DNA from: Azotimanducus chitobiosivorans
Lineage (GTDB): Bacteria; Pseudomonadota; Gammaproteobacteria; Pseudomonadales; Azotimanducaceae
Assembly (NCBI GenBank): GCA_965200235.1
Contig: OZ241339.1
Coordinates: 3,100,001-3,164,000 of the forward strand
DNA length: 64,000 nt
Direction: 5' to 3'
Shown here: positions 16,956-26,591 of the stretch, in pieces
Position numbering within the stretch: position 1 is the stretch's first letter
Layout of the letters: every line of letters starts with the position of its first letter
The notes under the pieces: generated by a model
The model's database searches: none
Seen by the model: only the letters and a program-made list of their open reading frames with translations
What the model was told of the DNA's origin: nothing
Program-made: the position numbers and the translations under genes

Positions 16956-18596
16956 CTACTCGGGCGAGCCTTCTGCCACGCGCTTCGCCCACGCATAGTC
17001 GGCCTTGCCGTTGACGGCGCGTTGCACTTGATCGACGAAGATGACCTGTCTTGGCAGCTTGAAGCTCGACAGATGTGCTCGCGAATCAGCGATGAGTTCA
17101 TCGGCGCTTACGTTCGATGCTTCGGTGAGGCTGACCACGCCTACGATGCGCTCGCCGAAGCGATCGTCCGCCACGCCGACCACGAGGCAATCGAGCACAC
17201 CGGGGTGGCGCTTCAAGGCTTCTTCGACTTCTTCGGGGAACACCTTCTCGCCGCCGGTGTTGATGCAATTGCTGCCCCTGCCAAGGAGTGTGAGCGAGCC
17301 GTCGGCCTCGACCTTGGCGAAGTCGCCAGGAAAGCTGTAGCGCACGCCGTCAATGTCACGAAACGTCTTCGCCGACTTGACTTCGTCCTTGTAGTAGCCG
17401 AGCGGCACGCCGCCGGAGATTCCGACCATGCCGATCACATCTGAGCCGGGCTCGACCGGCTTATCGTGTTCATCAAACACCTTGACGCCTTCGGTGAGCA
17501 TGAACTTCGCGGTTTCGACGGGTGCGCCGCGCGAGGCAACCGACATGCCCATGCCGCCTTCGGACGAACCGAACGCGTCCATCAGGTACATCTCGCCAAA
17601 CTCGAGCAGGGCATCCTTGACTTCGCGGCTCCACATGACGCCGCTCGAGACCATGCGTTTGACGCTGCTGATGTTGTACGGCTGGCCGCGCTCGGCAGCG
17701 TCTTGAAGTGCCTTGAGCATGGGTTTGGCGAAGGCGTCGCCGACGATGACAATGTCCGTGGCGGCGTGCTCTTCGGCGAGTTGCCACAAGGTATCGGCAT
17801 CGAAGCGCGGATGCGACATGGTCAGCGTGGCGCCGCCGAGATAGGCGACCGCGATATGGCCGAGCCAAATGCCGGTGCCGTGCATCAGCGGACAGGCGCA
17901 CAGACTCACGTTTGTTGCTTCAATGCCCGCGAGCTGTTCGATTCGTCCGGGCACCTGATCAAGGCTCGTTGGCGGCGCGACGCCGCGCAGCATCAGACCA
18001 AAGCTCAGGCGCTCGGTGAACTCGCCCTGCGAGTACATCACGCCTTTTGGCATGCCGGTGGTGCCGCCGGTGTAGAGCATGTAGACATCGGCGCTTGGTC
18101 GCTCGATACGCGCCATCGGGCTCGCGCTCGCGAGCACCTGTTCGTAGTCGAGCGCCCAGTCTGCCCGCGAGGCGCCGCTATCGCTTACCTGCACATACGT
18201 TCCGACCTTCGGCAGTTTCTCGCGAATTTCCGTGATGCGGGGTGCAAACTCCTCTTGGAAGAAGACCGCCTTGGCGTCGGCGTTGTCGAGCAGATAGACA
18301 AGCTCGTCGGCTTGGTAGCGGTAGTTGACGTTGATCGGCACCATGCGCGCCTTGAATCCGGCGAGATGCGCTTCAATGTACTCGGCGCGGTTGCGCATAT
18401 AAATGCCGAACGTGGACTGCGGCTTGAGGCCCGACTCGACGAGCAGGCTTGCGATGCGCGATGCGCGCTCGTCGAGCTCGCCCCATGTGCGCGTATCCGT
18501 TGGCCGGTCTTCGTGGCAGGCAATGATTGCGGCGCGATCCGGGTAGGCGTCGGCGACGGTTTCAAAGAGATTGGCCAAGTGGAAATTCGTGCTCAT
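16956..18596 (-). CDS. Acyl-CoA synthetase (AMP-dependent ligase)
   Basis: 546 residues from ATG 18596 (MSTNFHLANLFETVADAYPD). An alternative ATG at 18608 adds four residues; neither has a strong ribosome site. Motifs: MLYTGGTTGMPKGVMYSQ, DAFGSSEGGMG, SFPGDFAKVEADG, GRGSNCINTGGEKVFPEEVE. The Gly-Gly variant of the P-loop (TGGTTG) and the long insert near residues 215-235 match a subgroup found next to steroid and terpenoid catabolism genes (recalled, not tested). It heads the CoA-transferase and ligase unit. Confidence 0.92.
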   Translation of the reverse strand: MSTNFHLANLFETVADAYPDRAAIIACHEDRPTDTRTWGELDERASRIASLLVESGLKPQSTFGIYMRNRAEYIEAHLAGFKARMVPINVNYRYQADELVYLLDNADAKAVFFQEEFAPRITEIREKLPKVGTYVQVSDSGASRADWALDYEQVLASASPMARIERPSADVYMLYTGGTTGMPKGVMYSQGEFTERLSFGLMLRGVAPPTSLDQVPGRIEQLAGIEATNVSLCACPLMHGTGIWLGHIAVAYLGGATLTMSHPRFDADTLWQLAEEHAATDIVIVGDAFAKPMLKALQDAAERGQPYNISSVKRMVSSGVMWSREVKDALLEFGEMYLMDAFGSSEGGMGMSVASRGAPVETAKFMLTEGVKVFDEHDKPVEPGSDVIGMVGISGGVPLGYYKDEVKSAKTFRDIDGVRYSFPGDFAKVEADGSLTLLGRGSNCINTGGEKVFPEEVEEALKRHPGVLDCLVVGVADDRFGERIVGVVSLTEASNVSADELIADSRAHLSSFKLPRQVIFVDQVQRAVNGKADYAWAKRVAEGSPE

Positions 18597-18616
18597 CGCG
18601 TGTCTCATAAGCAGGA

Positions 18617-19705
18617 ATGGCGCACCTTACACCAAGCAGGCGTTTTGGGTATGCTTGCCGCTCAGAGCCACACTCGGCGTCACGCGCTGCATCGACCATC
18701 AACGTCATCTGCTTCGGAGAACTGATGCTGCGCCTGTCGGCGCCGGGGTGCGAGCGACTCTTGCAGACGCCGAGCTTCGATGCGGAGTTCTGCGGTGCGG
18801 AAGCGAACGTCGCTGTCGGCTTGGCGCACTTTGGCGTCAAGGTGGATATGGTCACCGCCCTGCCGGAGAACACCATCGGCGATGCAGCGGTCAATGCTCT
18901 TCGTGGCTTCGGTGTCGGCACTGAACACATCATTCGCTGCGGCAACAGGCTGGGCATTTGTTTCATCGAAGCGGGCGCTGGCTATCGTCCAGCGCGCGTG
19001 CTCTACGACCGCGCTGGCTCGTCGCTCGCCGAGGTTCCAGCAGGCGCATTCGACTGGTCTCGCGCCCTCGAAGGTGCTGACTGGCTGCATATCACCGGCA
19101 TCACGCCAGCCGTGAGTCGAAAGGCTGCCGATGCGACGCTCAAAGCAGTGCAAGCGGCGCGCGAGCTTGGCGTCAAGGTTTCCTGCGACGCCAACTATCG
19201 AAGCACGCTGTGGCGCTACTGCGAATCGCCGATTCCTATCATGACCGAGATCGTCAAGGGCGTGACCCTGCTGAGTGCCGGCGCCGATGACTTCGAGCAG
19301 ATGCTCGGCCTCGCAGGCCAAGCGGACGACTACGTGTCTCTCTTTGAAGCGCTCAGCGCCGAGGCCATGGACACCTTCCCGAACTTGCAGTACGTCGCGG
19401 GCACAGTTCGCGATGTGCGCAGCGCGAGCAGCAACGGCTGGTCGGGGGTGTTGCGTTCCCGCGCCGGCGTTCTGCGGGCAAAGCGCTACGAGATCGACCA
19501 CATCGTCGAGCGCATCGGCACCGGTGATGCGTTCACCGCAGGGCTGCTCTACGGGCTTGTGAACGGAAAAGCCAACCAAGAGGCGCTTGAACTCGCAGTT
19601 GCCGCGGGCTGCCTGAAGCATTCGATTCCCGGTGACCTCGCGCGCATGACGCCGGACGAAGTTGAAGGGCTGGTGAGTGCTTCAAGTGTTCGCGTGCGCC
19701 GCTAG
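18617..19705 (+). CDS. kdgK: PfkB-family sugar kinase, probably 2-keto-3-deoxygluconate kinase
   Basis: 362 residues. The ribokinase-like fold starts VICFGELMLRLSAPG; GGAxAN-like FCGAEANVAVGLAHFG, SCDANYRSTLW and the C-terminal IGTGDAFTAGLLYGL (catalytic Asp) follow. The SCDxNYRxxLW segment is typical of KDG kinases. KDG kinase phosphorylates 2-dehydro-3-deoxygluconate for the Entner-Doudoroff aldolase step. No eda gene is in the window. The 28 residues before the conserved core are unusually long, but no closer start exists. The 3' end overlaps convergent glpK by 24 bases. Confidence 0.88.
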   Translation: MAHLTPSRRFGYACRSEPHSASRAASTINVICFGELMLRLSAPGCERLLQTPSFDAEFCGAEANVAVGLAHFGVKVDMVTALPENTIGDAAVNALRGFGVGTEHIIRCGNRLGICFIEAGAGYRPARVLYDRAGSSLAEVPAGAFDWSRALEGADWLHITGITPAVSRKAADATLKAVQAARELGVKVSCDANYRSTLWRYCESPIPIMTEIVKGVTLLSAGADDFEQMLGLAGQADDYVSLFEALSAEAMDTFPNLQYVAGTVRDVRSASSNGWSGVLRSRAGVLRAKRYEIDHIVERIGTGDAFTAGLLYGLVNGKANQEALELAVAAGCLKHSIPGDLARMTPDEVEGLVSASSVRVRR

Positions 19706-21175
19706 ACCGTCGGCTATCACCGTCTGCACGGCGTTGCGCCAGTCACGCATATGGGCATCGACAGGCATCGGGCGCGGCGCAAAGACCTGATCGACTTGTC
19801 GCATCGCGGGGCATTCGTCAAGCGACGAATACTCGCCCACACCAAGCAACGTCAGCATGGCCGCGCCGAGCGCGGTTGACTCGGCAACCTTCGGGCGCTC
19901 GACGGGTACTTGGCATAGATCCGCAATCCACTGGCATAGCCAGCTATTGACGACCATGCCGCCGTCAACCTGCAGGGCCTCGGTGGTCGCACCGTCCTGC
20001 CCCATGACATCAAGCAACTCGGCGGTCGAATAGCCAATGCTGGCGAGCACGGCAGTGACGAGCTGGGCGCGCGTGGTGTCAAGGCTGAGGCCGCGAATGA
20101 GGCCGCGAGCATTCGGCTGCCAATGTGGTGCGCCAAGCCCCGACAGCGCTGGTACGAACAAGACGCCGCCGCTATCGCCGCCGGTCTCTCTTGCGCACGC
20201 CTCGGTGTCTTTGGCGCTGTCAATGAGGCCGATGTTGTCGCGCAGCCACTTGATCGCCATGCCCGCGACGAACAGGCTTGCTTCGAGCGCATAGGTGGTT
20301 TCGCCTCCGACACGGTAGCCGATCGTTGACAGCAGTTGATTGCGGGATGCCAGCCGCGCCCTGCCGGTGTTGCTCATCACAAAGCAGCCAGTGCCGTAGG
20401 TGGCCTTGGTGGCGCCGACTGAGAAGCAGCCCTGGCCGATCAATGCCGCCTGCTGGTCGCCAGCGACACCGAGCACGGGCAGAGGCGCGCCGAGCAGTTC
20501 GCGCGGTGTTGTGCCGTAGTCGTCTGCGCAATCGAGCACATCTGGCAGGATCGAGGCTGGGATATCGTGATAGCCGAGCAGGTCTTGATGCCAAACTTGG
20601 CGATTGATGTCAAAAAGCTGCGTGCGCGAGGCATTGGTCGCATCGGTGGCGTGCTTGCCGGTCAAGCGCGCGATCAAGAAGGCGTCGACGGTGCCGCAGC
20701 ACAGCTCGCCCTTCTCAGCGAGCGCCTTGAGATGTGCATCCTGATTCAAGCGCCACGCGATCTTTGTTGACGAAAAGTAGGGATCGAGCACTAATCCTGT
20801 GGCCTCCAAGACCGTCTGCGTCAAGCCATCGCGTCGCATCTGTTCACACATCTCGGCCGTGCGCCGGTCTTGCCAGACAATCGCGGGGCCAAGCGCTTCG
20901 CCGGTCTGACGGTGCCAGAAAATACAAGTCTCGCGCTGGTTGGCGATACCGATGCCGAGCAGGTCGCTCGCCTTGACACCTGCCTTGTCAATGGCATCCC
21001 GCGCCGATTGGAGGGTGCCTTGCCAAATCGCTTCCGGATCCTGCTCGACCTGGCCGGGCGCAGGGTAGTGCGATGCCAGCGGCTGACTGCCGACGCCGAG
21101 AATTTTGCCGCTTGCGTCGAACACGATCGCGCGCGAGCTTGACGTGCCTTGGTCAAGGGCAAGGACTGCGCTCAT
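19682..21175 (-). CDS. glpK: Glycerol kinase
   Basis: 497 residues, the expected length. FGGY-kinase motifs: ALDQGTSSSRAIVFD (phosphate 1), QRETCIFWHRQTGEALGPAIVWQDRR (typical GlpK), GTGCFVMSNTG, and a late LQVDGGMVVNSWLCQWIAD. It makes sn-glycerol-3-phosphate from glycerol and ATP. Neither glpF nor glpD is adjacent. It overlaps the patB-like gene upstream by 4 bases, so it is the third gene of a putA-patB-glpK transcript. Confidence 0.96.
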   Translation of the reverse strand: MSAVLALDQGTSSSRAIVFDASGKILGVGSQPLASHYPAPGQVEQDPEAIWQGTLQSARDAIDKAGVKASDLLGIGIANQRETCIFWHRQTGEALGPAIVWQDRRTAEMCEQMRRDGLTQTVLEATGLVLDPYFSSTKIAWRLNQDAHLKALAEKGELCCGTVDAFLIARLTGKHATDATNASRTQLFDINRQVWHQDLLGYHDIPASILPDVLDCADDYGTTPRELLGAPLPVLGVAGDQQAALIGQGCFSVGATKATYGTGCFVMSNTGRARLASRNQLLSTIGYRVGGETTYALEASLFVAGMAIKWLRDNIGLIDSAKDTEACARETGGDSGGVLFVPALSGLGAPHWQPNARGLIRGLSLDTTRAQLVTAVLASIGYSTAELLDVMGQDGATTEALQVDGGMVVNSWLCQWIADLCQVPVERPKVAESTALGAAMLTLLGVGEYSSLDECPAMRQVDQVFAPRPMPVDAHMRDWRNAVQTVIADGLAAHANT

Positions 21176-22350
21176 GCTGAACCTCCTCTTTCGTTGGCCG
21201 CGCGAACGCCGGTCTCAAACCGCTCGATGCCTTCTTGAAGCATGGACCTCGGGCACGCAAAATTGAAACGAACGTACCCCGGCCCTTGGAACTGCGCGCC
21301 TTCTGAGAGCGCGATGCCAAAAGACCGCAGCCACTGTGCCGGCGAGTTGAGTTGCAGAGACGACACGTCGATCCAAGCCAAGTAGGTGCCTTCGACGGCG
21401 TGCATGTGGATGCCGGGAAGCGTGTTCACTCGCTCGTGCAAGAGGCGATGATTTTCGCGCAGGTACGCCAAGAGCGCTTGCCGCCAAGGTTCACCGTGCC
21501 GGTATGCGGCCTCGGCTGCGGTCATGGACATGGGATTCATCATCGGCACGAAGCCATTGTGCGCGGCGCGGAATCTTGTGCGCAGCCTCGCATCGGGAAT
21601 CACTGCGACACCGCAGCCGAGGCCCGCGAAGTTCCATGCTTTGGACGGCGCAAAGAGGGCGATAAGCCTAGATTCGATGTCCGGCACAACTGTCGCAATC
21701 GCGTGGTGCGCGCGCTCGGTATCGAGCACGAGCGGCGAGTGAATCTCATCCGAGCAGATGAGCAGGTCGTGTTCAAGGCAGAACTCGGCGAGGGCCTTGA
21801 GTTCATCTTCCGAATACACGCGCCCGGTCGGGTTCTGCGGATTGCAGGCGAGGAACATGCGGGTGTCCTTCTCAAGGCGCTTGCGCATGAGATCGAAATC
21901 GATCTCGGCTGGCCGCGACGTGTCTTGAGTCAAGGGTACATAGATCGGACGATGCCCCATATTCTGCGGCGCATCGAGAAACGGGTAGTAGACAGGCGTG
22001 TTCATCATGATGGACGCACTTTGCTCTTCGAGCACCGCGCAGGCGAGATTGAAACCAGGCACGACGCCCGGAAGCCACACCAGCCAGTCTTCATGCACTT
22101 GCCAGGCGTACTGCGCGCGGAGCCATTCGATGAACGCTTCGGACAAGCCTGCCGTCGGTTCCGAATACCCGAAGAAGCCATGGTCGAGGCGCGCTTGCAG
22201 CGCCTCTTGGATGACGGGTGCAACCTGGAAGTCCATGTCCGCCACCCAAAACGGCAGCATTTCATCTCGGTCATCAGGGCCGTAGCGCGTCCATTTCGTC
22301 GCTCCCGTGCCGCCTCGATTCGAGCGCGTGTCGAAGTCGAAGTCGATCAT
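21172..22350 (-). CDS. patB: PatB/MalY-type C-S lyase (PLP aminotransferase fold)
   Basis: 392 residues. The N-terminus FDFDTRSNRGGTGATKWTRY and the segment LPFWVADMDFQVAPVI are hallmarks of the MalY/PatB group. PLP-binding: NPQNPTGRVY, SDEIHSPLV, and the lysine in FAPSKAWNFAGL. These enzymes are mostly cystathionine beta-lyases or cysteine-S-conjugate beta-lyases, releasing thiol, pyruvate and ammonia. The start overlaps the putA stop by 4 bases and the end overlaps glpK by 4. A role as plain aminotransferase cannot be ruled out. Confidence 0.9.
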   Translation of the reverse strand: MIDFDFDTRSNRGGTGATKWTRYGPDDRDEMLPFWVADMDFQVAPVIQEALQARLDHGFFGYSEPTAGLSEAFIEWLRAQYAWQVHEDWLVWLPGVVPGFNLACAVLEEQSASIMMNTPVYYPFLDAPQNMGHRPIYVPLTQDTSRPAEIDFDLMRKRLEKDTRMFLACNPQNPTGRVYSEDELKALAEFCLEHDLLICSDEIHSPLVLDTERAHHAIATVVPDIESRLIALFAPSKAWNFAGLGCGVAVIPDARLRTRFRAAHNGFVPMMNPMSMTAAEAAYRHGEPWRQALLAYLRENHRLLHERVNTLPGIHMHAVEGTYLAWIDVSSLQLNSPAQWLRSFGIALSEGAQFQGPGYVRFNFACPRSMLQEGIERFETGVRAANERGGSA

Positions 22351-25300
22351 GCAATGCTTCTTAGCAATTCGACATTGCCGCCCTTGGCGGTGGTGTTGAC
22401 GGTGATTGTCTTCTCGACGGCGAACCTCGCGAGATAGCGCGGGCCGCCGGCCTTCGGGCCGGTGCCGGAGAGTCCCATGCCGCCGAAGGGCTGCACGCCA
22501 ACCACGGCGCCGACAGTGTCGCGGTTGACGTAGATGTTGCCGACCTGCGCGCGCAGGGCGATCGCTTCGATGCGCGCCTCGACACGGCTTTGGATGCCGA
22601 GGGTCAGGCCATAGCCGAGGCCGTTGATGGCGTCGATGAGCTCACTGATGCGTTTGGCGCTGAAGCGCATGACGTGCAATACCGGGCCGAAGCACTCGCC
22701 TCCGAGCTTCTCGAGGCTGTCGATCTCGATCAGATGCGGCAGGAGGCATGTATCGCTTGCGTCCGAAGCGAGGCGTCCCCCCGACCACACCTCGCAGCCG
22801 AGGCCGCGCATGTGGTGAATGTGCGCAAGGATGCGCTGCCGTGCTGGGTCGTCGATGATCGGGCCGATATCCGTGGCAGGATCTCGCGGGTCGCCAACGC
22901 TCAGCACCTCTGCGGCGCCCTTGACTGATTCGAGCAGCTCGTCCGCGATCTCCTCCTGCACGCACAGCACGCGCAATGCCGAGCAGCGCTGCCCAGCGCT
23001 CAAGAAAGCTGAGCGGACGATGTCGTCGGTGGCCTGCTCGATCAGTGCTGAGGAATCGACGATCATCGCGTTCTGCCCGCCAGTCTCGGCGATCAATGGG
23101 ATGATCGGCCGGGATGAATCGCCCACGAGCACGGCATGAATCTTGGAGGCGGTCGCCGTGCCGCCGGTGAAGGCGATGCCGGCGACGCAAGGGTGCGCGA
23201 CGAGCTCGGCACCGACATCGGCTCCGCCAGTGACGAGATGCAGGACATCTCTCGGGACGCCCGCTTCGCGCAGCAGACGGACGGCCATCTCCGCGATGCG
23301 CGGCGTCTGTTCGGCAGGCTTGGCGACCACCGAATTGCCAGCGAGCAGCGCAGCAACGACTTGGCCGGTGAAAATCGCGAGCGGGAAGTTCCACGGGCTC
23401 ACGCACACGAACACGCCGCGCCCATGCAGTCCGAGTGTGTTCGACTCGCCAGTTGGCCCGTCGGGAAGCGTGAGCGGGCCTGAGAAGTCGCGCACCGCTG
23501 CAAGCGCGTAGTAGCGGGCGAAGTCGACGGCTTCGCGGACTTCCGAGACGGCATCGTCAATGGTCTTGCCGGCCTCGGCCGCGAGCACGCGATGAAAGTC
23601 CGCCGCATGTGCTTCGCAGAGGTCGGCGAAGCGCCTGAACACCTCGGCGCGCGCTTTCCCGCCGAGCGCATCCCACGCAGGCTGCTCGGCGCGCGCCCGC
23701 GCCATGACCGATTCGATGTCGGTGTCTTCTGGCGGTGCAGGCGTCTCGCGCTTCGGTTGTGCCCGCTGTAGTTCGGCGAAGCTTTCGAGCACTTCCGGAG
23801 ACTCCAGGTCCATGCCGATAGAGTTTGGACGGTCAGCGCCATAAAGCTCCCGCGGACTCGGGAGCGCTGGTGCTGCGTCCACCGCGCCGAGCGGGTCGGC
23901 GACAATATCTCCCGGGTCGAGGTCGTCGTCGTAGAGCCGGTTGACGAAGCTCGAATTCGCGCCGTTCTCCAAGAGCCGCCTGACGAGGTAGGCGAGCAGG
24001 TCCTTGTGCTCGCCGACGGGCGCGTAGACGCGCACTGGTGGGAAGTCGTTCCATATCTCGCGCGCTGCCTCGTGCAGCCGCTCGCCCATGCCGTGGATGC
24101 GCTGCAACTCCATGTGCGAGCGGTTCTCGGCCATGTGCAGGATGGCGGTCAGCGTGTGCGCATTGTGCGTGGCGAAGGCGCAGTAGAGGTTGGGGCGGGC
24201 GGCGAGCATGGCTTCGGCGCACGACAGGTACGAGAGGTCAGTGTGCGCTTTGCGCGTGAACACGGGGTAGTCCTCAAGACCCTCCATCTGCGCATGTTTG
24301 ATCTCGGCGTCCCAGTAGGCGCCCTTGACGAGGCGCACGGGGATCTGACGCCCGGTCTCGCGCGCGAGATTGGCGAGCCAATGTATGACAGGCTTTGCGC
24401 GCCGTCCGTATGCTTGCACGGCGAGCGCGATCCCATCCCAGCCCTTGAGCGAGTCCTCGCGGCACAGTCGCTCGACGAGTTCTAGCGACGCAACGAGCCG
24501 CCCGGACTCCTCGGCGTCGATGCACAGCGCGATGCCGTGCTCGCGGGCGAGTTCGAAGAGCGTCTTGAGGCGCGGGTACATCTCGTCGTGGACGCGCTTT
24601 GACTGCCGCGCCTCGTAGCGGGGATGCAGGGCGGTAAGCTTGATCGACATGCCCGAGCGCCGCTCGCCTGCGGCGGGCTGGTTTGCGCCGACGAGGGGGA
24701 TAGCGCGCTGGTAGGCCTCGAAGTAGTCGTCGGCAACGCGCATGGTGCGCGCACCCTCGCCGAGGATATCGAAGGAATATTGGATGTCAGGGTCCGTCTT
24801 GAAGGCGCGCTTCATGGCTTCCTCAAGGGTTCTACCCATAACGAACTCGCCGCCGAGGATGGACATGGCGTGACGCACGGCGCGGCGGATGGCGGGCGCG
24901 CCGAGGCGTGCGGTCAGCGTGCGCAGGGCGCCCGCGGGCGAGGCGCCGCGAAAGCGGTCCATGGCGACGATGCGCCCGGTGAGCATGAGCGCGAAGGTCG
25001 AGGCGTTGACGAGCAGCGAGTCCGACTGACCGAGGTGCTCGTTCCAGTCGCCCGGCCCGAGCTTGTCGGCAATCAATTCATTGACGGTGCGGGCATCGGG
25101 CACGCGCAGCAGCGCCTCGGCGAGGCACATGAGCGCGACGCCCTCGTCGGATTTTAGGCCGAACTCGGACAGGAAGGCATCGAGCGTGGTCGGCCCCTTC
25201 GGAGACGCGCGGACGCGGCGCACGAGATCGGTGGCTTGGGTCTCAATCGCCGCCCGAGCGGCACCGGATAGGCTTACTTCCCGCGCAAGCTGTTGCACAA

Positions 25301-25355
25301 GCGGGGCTTCCCGTGCGAACTTGTGCGCATCTAAGGTGTGCGGTGGTGGGGTCAT
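22347..25355 (-). CDS. putA: Bifunctional proline dehydrogenase / glutamate semialdehyde dehydrogenase
   Basis: 1002 residues from ATG 25355, preceded by AGAGGT; the frame stays open upstream to 25565 but that part is antisense to the next gene. The proline dehydrogenase barrel spans about residues 100-450 with VRLVKGAYWDAEIKHAQ. The aldehyde dehydrogenase half spans about 500-990 with AETGGQNAMIVDSS (general base Glu) and SAGQRCSALRV (catalytic Cys). There is no N-terminal ribbon-helix-helix DNA-binding domain, so this is a short, non-autoregulating PutA. It oxidises proline to glutamate using FAD and NAD at the membrane. Confidence 0.96.
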   Translation of the reverse strand: MTPPPHTLDAHKFAREAPLVQQLAREVSLSGAARAAIETQATDLVRRVRASPKGPTTLDAFLSEFGLKSDEGVALMCLAEALLRVPDARTVNELIADKLGPGDWNEHLGQSDSLLVNASTFALMLTGRIVAMDRFRGASPAGALRTLTARLGAPAIRRAVRHAMSILGGEFVMGRTLEEAMKRAFKTDPDIQYSFDILGEGARTMRVADDYFEAYQRAIPLVGANQPAAGERRSGMSIKLTALHPRYEARQSKRVHDEMYPRLKTLFELAREHGIALCIDAEESGRLVASLELVERLCREDSLKGWDGIALAVQAYGRRAKPVIHWLANLARETGRQIPVRLVKGAYWDAEIKHAQMEGLEDYPVFTRKAHTDLSYLSCAEAMLAARPNLYCAFATHNAHTLTAILHMAENRSHMELQRIHGMGERLHEAAREIWNDFPPVRVYAPVGEHKDLLAYLVRRLLENGANSSFVNRLYDDDLDPGDIVADPLGAVDAAPALPSPRELYGADRPNSIGMDLESPEVLESFAELQRAQPKRETPAPPEDTDIESVMARARAEQPAWDALGGKARAEVFRRFADLCEAHAADFHRVLAAEAGKTIDDAVSEVREAVDFARYYALAAVRDFSGPLTLPDGPTGESNTLGLHGRGVFVCVSPWNFPLAIFTGQVVAALLAGNSVVAKPAEQTPRIAEMAVRLLREAGVPRDVLHLVTGGADVGAELVAHPCVAGIAFTGGTATASKIHAVLVGDSSRPIIPLIAETGGQNAMIVDSSALIEQATDDIVRSAFLSAGQRCSALRVLCVQEEIADELLESVKGAAEVLSVGDPRDPATDIGPIIDDPARQRILAHIHHMRGLGCEVWSGGRLASDASDTCLLPHLIEIDSLEKLGGECFGPVLHVMRFSAKRISELIDAINGLGYGLTLGIQSRVEARIEAIALRAQVGNIYVNRDTVGAVVGVQPFGGMGLSGTGPKAGGPRYLARFAVEKTITVNTTAKGGNVELLRSIA

Positions 25356-25410
25356 CAGTGACCTCTGCCCGGCTCGCGAAACAAAGAGGGATATTGTACG
25401 GACTTGCCCC
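25356..25410. promoter_or_regulatory. Short divergent promoter region between putA and the hydroxyacid dehydrogenase
   Basis: Only 55 bases lie between the two divergent starts. They hold the putA ribosome site (AGAGGT as read on the minus strand) and an ATATTG-like AT-rich patch near 25391-25396. Promoters for one or both genes must overlap the coding regions. Confidence 0.35.
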
Positions 25411-26358
25411 ATGTCGAAAATCGTTTTTCTTGACCGCGGCACGATCAGCCGCGATGTCGAAATCCCGCGGCCCGGCTTTGAGCATCTATGGCACGAGTTC
25501 GAGCGCAGCACGCCCGGCCAAGTCGTCGAGCGGTTGCAGGGCGCGCAAGTCGCGATCACCAACAAGGTGCCGATTCAGGCCATGCACATGGAGGCATTGC
25601 CGAGCCTCACGCTCATTGCGGTGATTGCCACGGGCACCAATATCATTGACATCGAAGCCGCCCGCCGCCATGACATCGCGGTGTGCAATGTGCCGGGCTA
25701 CGCAGAAACCTCGGCCGCCGAACACACGCTGGCGCTCATGTTGAGCTTGCGAAGAAATCTTTATGAGTATCGTGAGCAGGTCATCGCCGGCGCATGGCAG
25801 GCCGCTGGTCAGTTCTGCTTCTTCAACCGCCCGATTTTCGAACTCAGTGGCTCGCTGCTCGGATTGATCGGGACAGGCGCGATTGCGAAGGGCGTGGCGG
25901 CGCGCGCACGCGCCTTCGGCATGAGCGTGCTGTTCCACAGTCCGAGCGGGCGCGCGGACACCGAATCCGTCGCACTCGAAACGCTGCTTGCGCAATCGGA
26001 CATCGTGTCCTGCCACACGCCGCTCAGCGCGCGAACACATGGCTTGATCGGTGAGGCCGAGCTACGAGCGATGAAACCAAGCGCGATTTTGATCAACACA
26101 GCACGTGGCGAGGTCGTGGACGGCGACGCGCTCTGCACGGCAATTGAAGAAGGGTGGATTGCTGGCGCTGGCATTGATGTCGCGCCAGTCGAGCCACCAC
26201 CGCCCGACTCGCCCCTCATGCGCATCAGCGACCGACCTAACGTGATCGTCACTCCGCATATCGCTTTCGCGGGGTTGGAGACGCAGCGAAACTTAAGCCG
26301 CATGACGATTGAGAATATCGAGGCGTTTATGCGTGGGGAAGCGACGAATTTGGTGTGA
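25411..26358 (+). CDS. D-2-hydroxyacid dehydrogenase (hydroxypyruvate/glycerate dehydrogenase-like)
   Basis: 315 residues from ATG 25411 (MSKIVFLDRGTISRD). NAD-binding GLIGTGAIAKGVA (GxGxxG), the Arg region INTARGEVVDGDAL, the Glu in the VEPPPP segment and the His region VIVTPHIAFAG make a full D-isomer dehydrogenase set. Overall pattern (ATGTNIIDIEAARRHDIAVCNVPGY) is like glycerate dehydrogenase HprA, interconverting hydroxypyruvate and D-glycerate. It is divergent from putA with a 55-base gap. Exact substrate is inferred only. Confidence 0.9.
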   Translation: MSKIVFLDRGTISRDVEIPRPGFEHLWHEFERSTPGQVVERLQGAQVAITNKVPIQAMHMEALPSLTLIAVIATGTNIIDIEAARRHDIAVCNVPGYAETSAAEHTLALMLSLRRNLYEYREQVIAGAWQAAGQFCFFNRPIFELSGSLLGLIGTGAIAKGVAARARAFGMSVLFHSPSGRADTESVALETLLAQSDIVSCHTPLSARTHGLIGEAELRAMKPSAILINTARGEVVDGDALCTAIEEGWIAGAGIDVAPVEPPPPDSPLMRISDRPNVIVTPHIAFAGLETQRNLSRMTIENIEAFMRGEATNLV

Positions 26359-26504
26359 GGATGCGCAGCGGTAGGTCAAGCGGGTAGCGCAGGTCGCTGA
26401 CAGTTTCGATCATATTATCGAAGGTAGGCTGGCGTTGCCGCGAGGAGGTGCGTCCATCAACCTCTATATAATCGTGCACACACATACTAGGCGGAACAGT
26501 CCGA

Positions 26505-26552
26505 GATGAGTGACGGCGAATCCATCGAAGAGATTCTGGCCAAGCGCAAGTA
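26505..26552 (+). CDS. Possible 15-residue leader or truncated gene start
   Basis: ATG 26505 encodes MSDGESIEEILAKRK and stops at 26550-26552, 39 bases before the next gene. It reads like the start of a regulatory protein and may be a remnant of a longer gene or a short leader peptide. A TATAAT hexamer lies upstream near 26465-26470. Support is weak. The rest of 26359-26591 shows nothing recognisable. Confidence 0.2.
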
Positions 26553-26591
26553 AAATAGCGATCAAGCGCGCTCGTTCACGGCGGTTCCTCA

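Noticed and set aside
25063..25410. N-terminal extension of the hydroxyacid dehydrogenase
   Set aside because: It lies antisense within putA and lacks conserved residues. ATG 25411 gives the standard N-terminus.
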